A stretch of DNA of 64,000 nucleotides from CAYOLL01 sp964404765 [NCBI: uncultured Gemmatimonadota bacterium] (lineage in GTDB: Bacteria > 4572-55), in contig CAYOLL010000003.1 of the NCBI GenBank assembly GCA_964404765.1, positions 20,939 to 84,938 of the forward strand, in the 5' to 3' direction. Below, piece after piece: positions 41,899 to 52,100 of the stretch (the first letter of the stretch is position 1; the number at the start of each line of letters is the position of its first letter). The notes below the pieces were generated by a model that was given only the letters and a program-made list of their open reading frames with translations, searched no databases and had not been told where the DNA came from. Both the position numbers and the translations under genes were made by a program.

Positions 41899-43326
41899 TT
41901 ATTGCAGCGTCACCAATACCATAATCTGCCCCTTATCGCCGTCAAAGGGTTCTAAGGCTTTGCCCAGGATAGCCCCGACCGCTTTGAGGTAATTGTCGTC
42001 GGATACGCGCATGGCGTGGCCGGGCGTGGGCGAGGTGGTGAGCAGATCGCCGATGCGGATGGGACCGTTTTCCGTGGTGACTTTGCATTGGACGCGGCCC
42101 ACCAGGGCGACCGGTTTGTCCGAGGTACCGTCGGTGCGGGAGCCGGCGATGTAACCGGCCTGCTCCTGACTGGAAATGATGCCGGCCACGCTGCGGTCAT
42201 AAGATTTATCCGACTTTTTGATGTGCAATGGATTGGCCGGGTCAATGATGACCACATCGCCCATTTCGATGTGCTCCTTGCCGGTCAGATCAAAGGGCTC
42301 GGCCACGTCATTACCCGCGGCTGTAATGCCTCCCAATATCCATAAATCACCTGATTGCAATTTTAGCTTAAATAAATCTACATCACCGGCTCCACCAATG
42401 TCACTACTTCTAATGCGAAACTCAGAGGCTACTAATGGATTATCATAATCAACAACAAAGTCTAACACGCCGACATGCGCTTTTTTATTGAAATGTATTC
42501 TCATGCCCGTCTCGCCAAGCAAGGTATTCCCACTTAAAAACACACTGGGGGATCCTGATAAGGTGTCGTTAGCTGCTACGCTTGTGCATCCAATTCCAAT
42601 GGTGCCGTAAGGTTGGATAACAAAATTAGGAGATTGACCATTACCCTGACCAATATAGAATAAATTCGATTGATCTCGCCCAATACCCCATTTTAACAAC
42701 CCTTGCTGATAAAAATTAACTGACCCAAATGATGCTGGGCCTGAATCAATTGTCAGGCCTGCATGACTTGTGGTTTTAATGGAAACATTGCCTCTAACAT
42801 CCAGCATCGCTAAGGGTGTATTTGTGCCAATCCCCACATTGCCGCTTGCTCGGTACACATTCCCGCCGCTTTCCATCCAGGCACTGCCACCACCAGAACC
42901 ACCGGGCGCATAATGGGCATAAGCGACCGGCACAATCCGCTGCTTGGGCGTCAACTCTTGAAAGCCGCTGCCGCTGTTAAACCAGACCCGCACATACAGG
43001 TCGGTATTGCCGCTAAACAGACCGACCGGCAAAGCGGTCATACCGGTATCGCCCAAAAAGACCGAATACAACCCGTTGGCGTCTACCGCCACGCCAACGC
43101 CGGCAGTCGGCTCACCCGTGCCGTTTAATTGCGAACCGTTGTTTGTCCAGGCCGCCACGTTGTTGACATCACACAGGGCAAACTTAAATGGATAAGTTGC
43201 CGCCGCAAAAGGCTGCCCCGCGCTATTTGTCACCCGTCCCTGAAAGCTAAGCAAATTGGGCAGGGCAAAGACCGCAGAGCACCCTAGTAAAACGATCAAA
43301 CCGGTAAATAATGCTTTCTTAAACAT
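41899..43326 (-). CDS. Secreted tail-fibre-like repeat protein
   Basis: A 475-residue exported protein. The signal peptide starts MFKKALFTGLIVLLG, preceded by a strong AAGGAGG; the in-frame extension to 43368 is not needed. The N-terminal domain LLSFQGRVTNSAGQPFAAATYPFKFALCD is common in FCB secreted proteins. The middle part GNVGIGTNTPLAMLDVRGNVSI is the motif found before fibre-like domains in many bacteroidete-type surface proteins. The C-terminal part (VAEPFDLTG..., GDVVIID..., VAGIISSQ) is beta-rich and similar to phage-fibre chaperone-adjacent regions. There is no FlgD-like sorting domain. Role unknown, probably surface structure or adhesion. Confidence 0.72.
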   Translation of the reverse strand: MFKKALFTGLIVLLGCSAVFALPNLLSFQGRVTNSAGQPFAAATYPFKFALCDVNNVAAWTNNGSQLNGTGEPTAGVGVAVDANGLYSVFLGDTGMTALPVGLFSGNTDLYVRVWFNSGSGFQELTPKQRIVPVAYAHYAPGGSGGGSAWMESGGNVYRASGNVGIGTNTPLAMLDVRGNVSIKTTSHAGLTIDSGPASFGSVNFYQQGLLKWGIGRDQSNLFYIGQGNGQSPNFVIQPYGTIGIGCTSVAANDTLSGSPSVFLSGNTLLGETGMRIHFNKKAHVGVLDFVVDYDNPLVASEFRIRSSDIGGAGDVDLFKLKLQSGDLWILGGITAAGNDVAEPFDLTGKEHIEMGDVVIIDPANPLHIKKSDKSYDRSVAGIISSQEQAGYIAGSRTDGTSDKPVALVGRVQCKVTTENGPIRIGDLLTTSPTPGHAMRVSDDNYLKAVGAILGKALEPFDGDKGQIMVLVTLQ

Positions 43327-43420
43327 GGAGTCCTCCTTTGAAAAGGATAAAATTATTGATGATGACAAGGTTATTCAATCTATACGTTTTTGCGCTAACA
43401 ACTTGTGATTTCTACGCGGG

Positions 43421-44317
43421 TTATTGAATTTCCACTTCCGCCGCCGCAAGCCCCACAATCTCCGCAATCGCGCCGGGATCAAAACCGCGCGCTTGCAATT
43501 GGCCAATGGTTTTTTGCAACTGCATCAGGCGCATATTCTTCTCTTCTTGCGCCTCTTGCTTTGCTTCTTGCGCCTCTTGCTTTGCTTCTTGCGCCTTCGC
43601 CTCAGCCTCATGGAGTCTTTGTCGCAGTGCCTGTTGATCATAAAGATACATCGTCCGCTTGATCTGCATGTCGTATTCGTCCGGCGTCAAACCGGCGGTG
43701 TTGGCCATTTGAAATGCCCGTTCGATGGAAGGTTCAGCCGCCAATGCCTGCGGAATATAGGCCAGGCTGCCGGCGTTTTTGACAAAGAAAATCCATTTAT
43801 CTACAATCGTGGCTAAATCGGCTTCCCCCTTGTCAAACTTCGGCAATTCAATAAAAATAAGCTCGATGTCGCCATTATACTCAATCAGGGTTTCTTTCTC
43901 AAGCAGGCGAAAATAGCTGATCACTTTCTCAAAATCGGGAAACATCTTGAAATCCGTAATGGTCAGGGCAATGACCGGCTCTAGCATGGGATAGGGCAAG
44001 CCGGAATCCAACTGAACCGCATAGGCTTTGGCCGCGTTATACAACACCCGCTTTTCAAAGCCCTCCACATTCAAGACCTGCATCTCGATGATCACTTTTT
44101 GGCCGCTTGACAAAACGGCTTTTACATCCACATAGGTTTCCTTCATCCCCTTCAGCAATGGAATTTGATATGGGTCCACAATCGCCAGATCGGTGATTGT
44201 GCTGCCGTCGTCAAAACGAATCATGGCGTTGAGGAAGCTTAACAAAATGTCCTTCGATTCCTCAGAGCCAAACACCTTTTTAAAGGCAAAATCCGTGCGA
44301 ACGTCTAAAAATTTCAT
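43421..44317 (-). CDS. Rpn-family recombination-promoting nuclease / putative transposase
   Basis: A 298-residue PD-(D/E)XK nuclease-like protein. It starts FLDVRTDFAFKKVFGSEESKDILLSFLNAMI, the standard PDDEXK_2 opening. The catalytic core is the Asp in YVDVKAVL with IIEMQV (E-x-Q) about ten residues later. A heptad region of AKQEAQE repeats (coiled coil, about 240-262) and the C-terminal LQARGFDPGAIAEIVGLAAAEVE follow. RpnA-type proteins are DNA endonucleases that promote RecA-independent recombination and are often in multiple copies. A decayed second copy of the 3' end lies just upstream at 44382-44470. Confidence 0.88.
   Translation of the reverse strand: MKFLDVRTDFAFKKVFGSEESKDILLSFLNAMIRFDDGSTITDLAIVDPYQIPLLKGMKETYVDVKAVLSSGQKVIIEMQVLNVEGFEKRVLYNAAKAYAVQLDSGLPYPMLEPVIALTITDFKMFPDFEKVISYFRLLEKETLIEYNGDIELIFIELPKFDKGEADLATIVDKWIFFVKNAGSLAYIPQALAAEPSIERAFQMANTAGLTPDEYDMQIKRTMYLYDQQALRQRLHEAEAKAQEAKQEAQEAKQEAQEEKNMRLMQLQKTIGQLQARGFDPGAIAEIVGLAAAEVEIQ
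43544..43595. repeat. 21-bp tandem repeat within the Rpn gene
   Basis: A unit starting TTCTTGCGCCTCTTGCTTTG (21 bases) is present twice and then as a 10-base partial copy. It encodes the heptad AKQEAQE. Because the unit is a multiple of three, copy-number change would lengthen the coiled coil without a frameshift. Confidence 0.85.
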
Positions 44318-44381
44318 AATTGCACCTCCTCATAAAACAGCAAATCATATAGCAGCGTTTCGCCTGCTTATTGGCCGAGAT

Positions 44382-44470
44382 GTTTCCACCTCAGCCGCCG
44401 CAAGCCCCATAGTCTCCGCCATCGCGCCGGTATCAAAACCGCGCGCTTGCAGGTGGCGGTATGGTTTGTT
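44382..44470 (-). pseudogene. Decayed copy of a Rpn gene 3' end
   Basis: The stretch containing GCCGCCGCAAGCCCCATAGT and ATCAAAACCGCGCGCTTGCA matches the last about 90 bases of the Rpn gene at 43430-43500 with scattered mismatches and the same orientation. It corresponds to the ARGFD...AE...GLAAAEVE C-terminus. No upstream body remains. It suggests an ancestral tandem pair of Rpn genes, one largely deleted. Confidence 0.7.
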
Positions 44471-44479
44471 GAAAGCGCA

Positions 44480-44701
44480 CTATACCGCCAATTCACCAGC
44501 GGCATATTGGACATGCGCCAGGCGTGGTTCGGTTGCAAAAGAATCTTCCCCAGCAGCATCCAATTCCGGCTTCAGCAACCGCTCCGGGTTCAGTTTCTGC
44601 AATTCGATATAGTACTGCACTAATTTAAGAGGGTCATTGCCACACTGCGCGAATATTTGGCGGCGAACTTCCCAAATTCTTTCCAGAGTTGGATCGGTCA
44701 T
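44480..44701 (-). CDS. Small protein of the PIN-toxin operon
   Basis: A 73-residue protein, MTDPTLERIWEVRRQIFAQC..., rich in charged and Leu residues. Similar short proteins beginning with DPxLxxIxxxRxxI are often found next to PIN genes. It overlaps the PIN gene stop by 4 bases (ATGA), so it is the last gene of a translationally coupled three-gene unit. It may be an accessory antitoxin; I cannot assign a domain. Confidence 0.6.
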   Translation of the reverse strand: MTDPTLERIWEVRRQIFAQCGNDPLKLVQYYIELQKLNPERLLKPELDAAGEDSFATEPRLAHVQYAAGELAV

Positions 44702-45180
44702 GCGATTTCTCCTAACAGTTCAAGGGGCGTGGTCAAAATCGGCACATAGAGTCCCAACAAGGTGTTGATTTGGCGGATATGAGCAAATTTATTGGCGTTA
44801 GCGATATGCTTGCAGTTCCAGGTCAACAAAATATCGCATTTGTGGTAAGAAGCCAACGCCAAATGCAAAGCATCGCCGCCTGCATTCTGTGGCATCACCT
44901 TATGCTGTAAATAAGTCTGAACGATAACAGCTACTTCCGGTTCAATCGGCACAAAAGAGATATTGTCCAGAAAAGCAACGCACTTGTCTTTCTTGGAATA
45001 ATCGCCTGCGCTCAATTCGACTAAAACCGCCTGACTGCTCACGACTTGATACAGGTGGCGATAATCGTCCCACCATTTTCGTGTCCACTCACGGCGGGCA
45101 ACTGCATTGGAATCGGCGCGGTCTTCATAGTAAAAACTTGGAATTGAGGTTTCGATGTAAACTTTTGGCTTCTGACTCAC
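44698..45180 (-). CDS. PIN-domain toxin (VapC-like)
   Basis: A 160-residue protein starting PKVYIETSIPSFYYEDR, the acid-first PIN variant in which Glu stands for the first Asp. A second acidic residue lies in AVLVELSAGD, and NAGGDALHLALASYHKCDILLTWNCKHIAN carries the DALH and TWN motifs of this subfamily. These are magnesium-dependent RNases. It is flanked on both sides by small genes with 4-base overlaps, a toxin-antitoxin arrangement. Confidence 0.86.
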   Translation of the reverse strand: MSQKPKVYIETSIPSFYYEDRADSNAVARREWTRKWWDDYRHLYQVVSSQAVLVELSAGDYSKKDKCVAFLDNISFVPIEPEVAVIVQTYLQHKVMPQNAGGDALHLALASYHKCDILLTWNCKHIANANKFAHIRQINTLLGLYVPILTTPLELLGEIA

Positions 45181-45452
45181 AAAGCTTTCCCCCGCTTTGG
45201 CGTGTGATACAAATAATGATCAATTTCAGCGGCCCAATCGGCCGGCCCTTCCACCGTGCCAATCATGTTTCCCAATAAACTCCACTCATCCTTGGCTGGC
45301 GCAGCTTTTTTGGGCTTGCGCGGTTTGGCCGGTTTGGCCTGCCGGAGCAATTGCTGCAAAAAGTCTGTGTCCTCCAATAAAATCTGGCGCAAGCTTTCAC
45401 GGATCAAGTCCTTAAACTGCGCCGCCGGCATGTTTAGAATCATGGTCTCCAT
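45177..45452 (-). CDS. Putative antitoxin of the PIN operon
   Basis: A 91-residue protein. The N-terminal half (AAQFKDLIRESLRQILLED) is helical. A basic Pro/Lys-rich linker follows (AKPRKPKKAAP). The C-terminal LLGNMIGTVEGPADWAAEIDHYLY resembles the toxin-binding tails of PIN antitoxins. It is the first gene of the unit and overlaps the PIN gene by 4 bases. Antitoxin role is inferred from position and shape. Confidence 0.62.
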   Translation of the reverse strand: METMILNMPAAQFKDLIRESLRQILLEDTDFLQQLLRQAKPAKPRKPKKAAPAKDEWSLLGNMIGTVEGPADWAAEIDHYLYHTPKRGKAL

Positions 45453-45500
45453 TGTAAATCCTTTCTCAAAAAGCTGTAAAGCTAAATCATCTTTGACACA

Positions 45501-45803
45501 TCAGGCCGCCTTTGCCAACGGTACAAATAAATCAGGCAGCGCCGGCGTAAGCGTTTGGGCGGCATGGGTTTTCAAGCGGGCGAAAACAATGGGCTTGCCT
45601 TCGCTGCCATATTTGTCCAGCAAATCCAGGTTGTATTGCCGCAGTTCCGGGTCATCATCGGGCAAAATCACCAGTTCAAAATGATCCGGCAAGGCGTTAA
45701 ACGTCAACGGTTGATTAAGCAAATACCGCATGACCTCGCCGGTCAGTTGAATGTTGCGCTCGACCACATAGGCCGGAACGGCGGCCGTCATTTTTTTAAC
45801 CAT
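45501..45803 (-). CDS. Small conserved protein, possibly DUF5647-like
   Basis: A 100-residue protein with VVERNIQLTGEVMRYLLNQP and VILPDDDPELRQYNLDLLDKYGSEGKPIVFARL. This pattern of a leader followed by DDDPEL.YN and a GxPIVFxRL strand is like small DUF5647-type proteins that often sit beside mobile or toxin-antitoxin loci. The function is unknown. It lies 48 bases upstream of the PIN operon on the same strand and could be part of it. Confidence 0.55.
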   Translation of the reverse strand: MVKKMTAAVPAYVVERNIQLTGEVMRYLLNQPLTFNALPDHFELVILPDDDPELRQYNLDLLDKYGSEGKPIVFARLKTHAAQTLTPALPDLFVPLAKAA

Positions 45804-45856
45804 TCTTCATATCTCCTGCGATAATTTTGCCAATTGCCGGTGCTTTGTGAGTATAG

Positions 45857-45880
45857 GCACGGATTACTAATCCGTGCTAC
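45857..45880. repeat. Single REP-like palindrome
   Basis: GCACGGATTA and TAATCCGTGC flank a single C and end in CTAC, so GTAG is the foot on the minus strand. It is the third sequence class of GTAG-footed hairpin in the window. The rest of the 335-bp gap 45804-46138 is AT-rich and holds no gene; a promoter for the next gene is expected here but I cannot fix it. Confidence 0.6.
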
Positions 45881-46138
45881 AACAGACAGCGCTTTCCGCC
45901 TCTTGTATAATTCGTATGAAAATTATAGTAGCAAAAATGGAAAAAATCAAGTAATATTATAACATACAGGATTTGTATGAAGTAGAATATGAGGTAAAAA
46001 ATTTAGATTCAATTATCATTCATGCATAATCTTGTAACTCCATTTTACAAGTAATATGCTGAAAATGCAAGACTTAAATTCATGGGAAAGGTGTCACATT
46101 TTGTAATTCTGAATTTACCCAACGAAAGGGGGAACTTC

Positions 46139-49100
46139 ATGCGTAAGTTGTTTTTTGTTCTAATGATGGCCGTTTTTTTACCAGGCCTGGCTATGGCGGC
46201 CACGACGGTAAACACCGACATCACCACCAACACGACCTGGACCACGGCGGGCAGTCCGTATAACGTCACTACCCACGTTTACGTGCGCAACGGGGCCACG
46301 CTGACCATTGACGCCGGGGTGACGGTGCAGATTTCGCACGGCGTTTATCTGCAGGTGGCCAACGGGTCGGAAGCCGGGGCAATTGTGGCCAACGGCACGA
46401 GCGGTTCGCCAATCATCATCACCAGCCCGGACGCCAATTCGCGCTTTGCCGCAGTTTACATAAACCCAAATGCGGCTGCCACGAGCTTTACCTATTGTCA
46501 ATTCAGCAAAGGCGGCAACAACGGCGGTTTTGTGATGATCTCCGGTGGCATTGCGCCAAGTTTTGCCAATTGCACGTTTAGCGGCGGCACGACTTCCGGG
46601 GTGTATATCTCGGATACCGCCGCGCCGATCTTTACCAATTGCACCTTTAGCGGCAATGCCGGCTACGGTCTGAATGCCGCTGAAGCTACGGCCGCGCCAT
46701 CGGTCAGCAGCTCGACCTTTTCCGACAACGGCAACTTTGCCGCGCGCATCGGGGCCAATTATTTGCCGAATATTTGGAGCGGCAGCGCGCGAGCCGGGAA
46801 CAACACCTTTACGCCCAATGCCAGCAGCAAGAAAAACGCCATCGAAATCATGGGCGGCAATGTGAGTGTGTCCGCGACCTGGGCCGTCCCGCCAAGCGGT
46901 TTTTGTTATTACGTAACCGGCGATGTTTTTATCACCAATATTTCCGGCGGCACACCGACACTGACCTTGATTTCCGGCACGGTCATCAAGTTTGAAACTT
47001 ACGGTTTATACGTGGCCAGCAACAACGCCGCTTCGTGGGGCAAATTGGTAGCTAACGGCGTGACATTTACGTCTTACCGCGATGATACGGTCGGCGGCGG
47101 CGATACCAACAACGACGGCCTGGGCACAAGTCCGGGCGGGGCCAACTGGCGCGGGATTTATTTTTATCCATACGCGCAGAACAGTTCGTCTTTGACCAAC
47201 TGCACCGTGCGCTACGGCGGCGTCTCTTACGGCACAAACGTGTATGTCAGCGGTCTGTCGCCGACCTTTACCGGCTGCACGTTTTCCAATGCCAACTCAC
47301 ACGGCGTCTTCTTGAACGGCGTCGCTTCGCCCGTGTTTAGCGGCTGCAATTTTAGCAATAACGGCTCGTATGGCTTATATATAGACGACACGGGGGCTAC
47401 GCCTTCGGTCAGCGGTTCCACGTTTTCCGGCAATGGTAATTTTCCCGTGCGCACCGGGGCCAACAATTTGTTGAATATCTGGAGCGGCGCAACGCGGGCG
47501 GGCAACAATACTTTTACTCCGAACGGCAACGGCAAGCAGAACGCTATCGAAATTTTTGGCGGCAATGTCTCCGTGTCCGCGACCTGGGCCATTCCGCCAA
47601 GCGGCTTTTGTTATTACGTAACCGGCGATGTTTTTATCACCAATACGGCTGGCGGAACACCGACACTGACTTTGATTTCCGGCACGGTCATCAAGTTTGA
47701 AACTTACGGCTTGTATGTGGCCAGCAACAACGCTGCCGCCTGGGGCAAATTGGTGGCTAACGGCGTGACATTTACATCTTACCGCGACGATACGGTCGGC
47801 GGCGGCGACACCAACAACGACGGGCTAAGCACGAATCCGGGCGGGGCCAACTGGCGCGGGATTTATTTTTATCCATACGCGCAAAGCAGCTCCTCGTTGA
47901 CCAATTCCACGGTGCGCTACGGCGGCGTGTCCTACGGCACAAACGTGTATGTTAACAACCTGTCGCCGACATTTACCGGCTGCACTTTTTCCAACGCCAA
48001 TTCGCACGGCGTCTTCTTGAACGGCGTCGCTTCGCCCGCGTTTAGCGGCTGCAATTTTAGCAATAACGGCTTGTACGGTTTATATATGGACAACACGGAT
48101 GCCGCGCCGTCGGTCAGCGGTTCCACATTTGCCGGCAACGGTAATTTTCCGGTTCGCACCGGGGCCAACAATCTGTTGAATATCTGGAGCGGCAGCACAC
48201 GCGCCGGCAATAACACCTTTACACCCAATGGCAACGGCAAGCTCAACGCCATAGAAATTTTCGGCGGCAATGTGAGCGTGTCCGCGACATGGCCGGTCGC
48301 GCCGAACGGCTTTTGTTATTATGTGACCGACGATATTTTTATCACCAACACTGCCGGCGGAACACCGACACTGACCTTGATTTCCGGCACGGTGCTCAAG
48401 TTTGAAACTTACGGCTTGTATGTGGCCAGCAACAACGCTGCCGCCTGGGGCAAATTGGTGGCTAACGGCGTGACGTTTACATCATACCGCGACGATACGG
48501 TCGGCGGCGGCGACACCAACAACGACGGCGCGAGCACGAGTCCGGGCGGGGCCAACTGGCGCGGGATTTACTTCTACCCATACGCGCAAGGCAGTTCCTC
48601 GCTGACCAATTGCACCGTGCGCTACGGCGGCGTTTCCTACGGCACAAATGTGTACCTCAGCAGCCTGTCGCCGACCTTTACAAATTGTATGTTTTCCAAC
48701 GCCAATCAATACGGCGTCCGACTGACCGGCGTGTCCTCGCCGACATTTACCGGTTGCGGCTTTACCAATAACGGTATCAATGGCCTGTACATGGACAACA
48801 CGGATGCCGCGCCGTCGGTCAGCGGTTCCACGTTTTCCGGCAACGGTAATTTTCCCGTGCGCACCGGGGCCAACAATCTGTTGAATATCTGGAGCGGCGC
48901 AACGCGGGCGGGCAATAATACTTTTACCCCCAACGGCAATGGCAAACTCAACGCCATCGAAATTTTTGGCGGGGAAGTCAGAACATCGGCCACCTGGCCC
49001 GTTCCGCCAAGCGGTTTTTGTTACTATGTGACCGACGATATTTACATCACCAATATTTCCGGCGGAACACCGACACTGACCTTGATTTCCGGCACGGTGC

Positions 49101-52100
49101 TCAAGTTTGAAACCTACGGTTTATACGTGGCCAGCAATAGCGCTGCCGCTTGGGGCAAATTGATTGCCAACGGCGTGACGTTTACATCCTACCGCGACGA
49201 CACGGTCGGCGGCGGCGACACCAACAACGACGGCGCGAGCACAAGTCCGGGCGGGGCCAACTGGCGCGGGATTTACTTTTATCCATACGCGCAAAACAGT
49301 TCGTCGCTGACCAATTGCACCGTGCGTTACGGCGGCGTCTCCTACGGCACAAACGTATATGTCAGCAGCCTTTCGCCGACGTTTACGAACTGTACATTTT
49401 CCAATTCCAACCAATACGGCGTGCGGCTGGAGGGAACGGCCTCGTCCACCTTTACCGGCTGCAGCTTTATCAATAACGGTTCGTTCGGCAACGGCGCTTC
49501 GTATGGCTTGTATACCGGCACTGTCAATGCGGCGCCGACGCTCAGCGGTTGCACCTTTAGCGGCAACGGTTATTTTCCGGTGCGTATCAGCGCTGCCCAT
49601 TTGCCGAAAGTCTGGAACGGCCCCGGCTCCAACACCTATACGGCCAACGGCAGCGGCAAACTGAACGCCATCGATATCTATGGCGGCACAATTTCATCCA
49701 ATCTGACCTGGGCCCAGCCGCCAAGCAATTTCTGTTATTGGATTTCCGATGGCATTACCGTTGACGGCGCATCCGTGCCGACTTTTACGATTGCCAACAA
49801 CTCCGTGCTGAAATTCAACAGCGGCACGGGGCTTTACATTGGAAGCAGCGCGGGCGGCAAATTGATGGCCGACGATGTCACTTTCACCTCGTATCGCGAT
49901 GACACGGTCGGCGGCGACACCAACAACGACGGCGTGAATCTCCCGGCAGGCGCGGACTGGCAAGCCATCTATTTTTTCCCGAACGCGGCCTCGTCTTCAC
50001 AAATCGCCAATAGTTCCATCTGCTACGGCGGACAAAGCTGGAACACTAACCTTTATATTTCCGGCATGTCGCCGACGATCACTAACACGACGATTTGCAA
50101 GGCCAACAATTATGGCGTCTACACCACCGGCGCGAGCGCCCAACCAAACTTTACCGGCTGCACGCTGAACAATAACGGCCAATACGGTTTGTATGCCCAA
50201 ACGTCGTCCAAACCGACTTTTACCGATGGCAATATCTTCAGCAACGGGACGTACGGCGTCTATAACGCCACGTCTAATGTGCTAAACTTCACCAACAACT
50301 GGTGGGGCGACAGCAGCGGCCCGACCCACGCCACCAACCCAACCGGTACCGGCGACGACGTGACCAATAACGTCGACTTTTCGCCGTGGGATTTGACCTC
50401 CAACATCCCGGAAAGCGTGGCCCCGACCAATCTGCTGGCTACCGCCGTGTCCAGTTCACAAATCAACCTGACCTGGACGGATGTATCCTCGTCGGAAAAC
50501 GGCTTTGTGGTGGAACGCAAGGCTGGCGCTGATACGTTTGCAGTGGTCACGACGCTGGCTGCCAATACGACCAGTTATAGCAGCACCGGCTTGAATGCAT
50601 TGACCAATTACATCTATCGTGTGCGCGGCTTTGTCACCGGCGGCGCGTCCGGCTATTCCAACGAGGCCTCGGCCACCACGCTGTCGGCCTTCAACTGGTC
50701 GGTCAATTTGCTGGTGCAAGGCGACGGACTGGATTTTCCGCTGATTTTCGGCACCAGCCCGACCGCCACCAACGGCTACGAACCCACGCTGGACAGCGAC
50801 ACGCCGCCGCCTGGCACGGGTTATTACGCCTACTTCAGCATTCCGGTGACGCCCTTGTATTTGGATGCAGACATTCGTTCGTCTTCGGCCAACACGCTAA
50901 CCTGGACGCTGAAGATCGTCAACGCCGCGGGTAAGTCCGACACGCTGACCTGGACGCCGGGCAGCCTGCCCGCCACCGGCAGCATGATGATCAACGGCAC
51001 GATCAATATGCGGACGCAATCTATGGCCATTTTTACCGGTGATCAAACTATTACGATCACTTACAGCGCGGCCTATACCGTGACGGTCAATCTGCAAACC
51101 GGCTGGAATCTGGTCTCCGTAGCCGTTGACCCGGACGAGCCGGCGATTCAGGATGTCTTTCCCGGCAAAACGGTCTACACTTACAATCCATTGACCCGCA
51201 ATTATTACGTGCCGACCTTTATCGAGCCGGGACGCGGCTATTGGGTGCTAAATCTGAATGAGACCCAAAATGTCAACATCATCGGCGACGCCGTGACAAG
51301 CTTCACTGTCAATCTGAACGCGGGCTGGTTCCTGCTCGGCGCGACCAATGCCGCCGTGCCCTTTGCCTCGCTGGTAGACGCGCCGGATAATTCGATCATT
51401 GCCGGCAGCTTGTTCGCCTACAACCCAACCACGAATCAATACGAAGCGGCCACCCAGCTTGAACCAAACAAAGGCTACTGGATTGCCTCGCTGAATAATT
51501 GCAGTGTGATGGCCACAAACCCGACAACGGTTTTCGCGACATTAGAGATTCCATCTTTTGAAAAGATGGAATCTCTGGCGCAAACGGCCTCGCTGTCCAT
51601 CTGGACACTGGACTTGAAACTGACGACGGCCAGCGACGAACGCAACCTCACCATCGGCCAGGCGGAAAATGCCACCGACGGCTTTGACGCTCAATTCGAC
51701 GCGCTGCTGCCGCCGCTTGCGCCGGGCGATCAGGCCGCGCTGAACTTCAGTATTGACCACGCGGGCGAAATATTCAGCCGCTATTTGCGCGATATTCGCT
51801 CCGCCTTTGCCGATGACAAAACCTTTGTGTTGACGCTGAACCTGCCCGCCGATGCCCTCCTGACGTGGAACTTGACCGGCGCGCTGCCGTCATCCGCCAA
51901 GCTGTATTTAGACGGCCAAGAAATGGCCCTGTCAAACACGGAAGGCATTGCGTTGAAAGCCTCAACTCAGCCCATCATCTTGACCATCACGCTGGATCAA
52001 GCTCTGGCGGTTGATCCGAATGCCGACGCGGTAACGGAATTTGCGCTGAGCAATTATCCAAATCCGTCCGAGTCCTTCACCACGATTTACTTTGCTATGC

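Noticed and set aside
46841-49669. CRISPR-like array from regularly spaced repeats
   Set aside because: The repeats are 705-bp in-frame coding units with no short repeat-spacer structure; no Cas gene is present.
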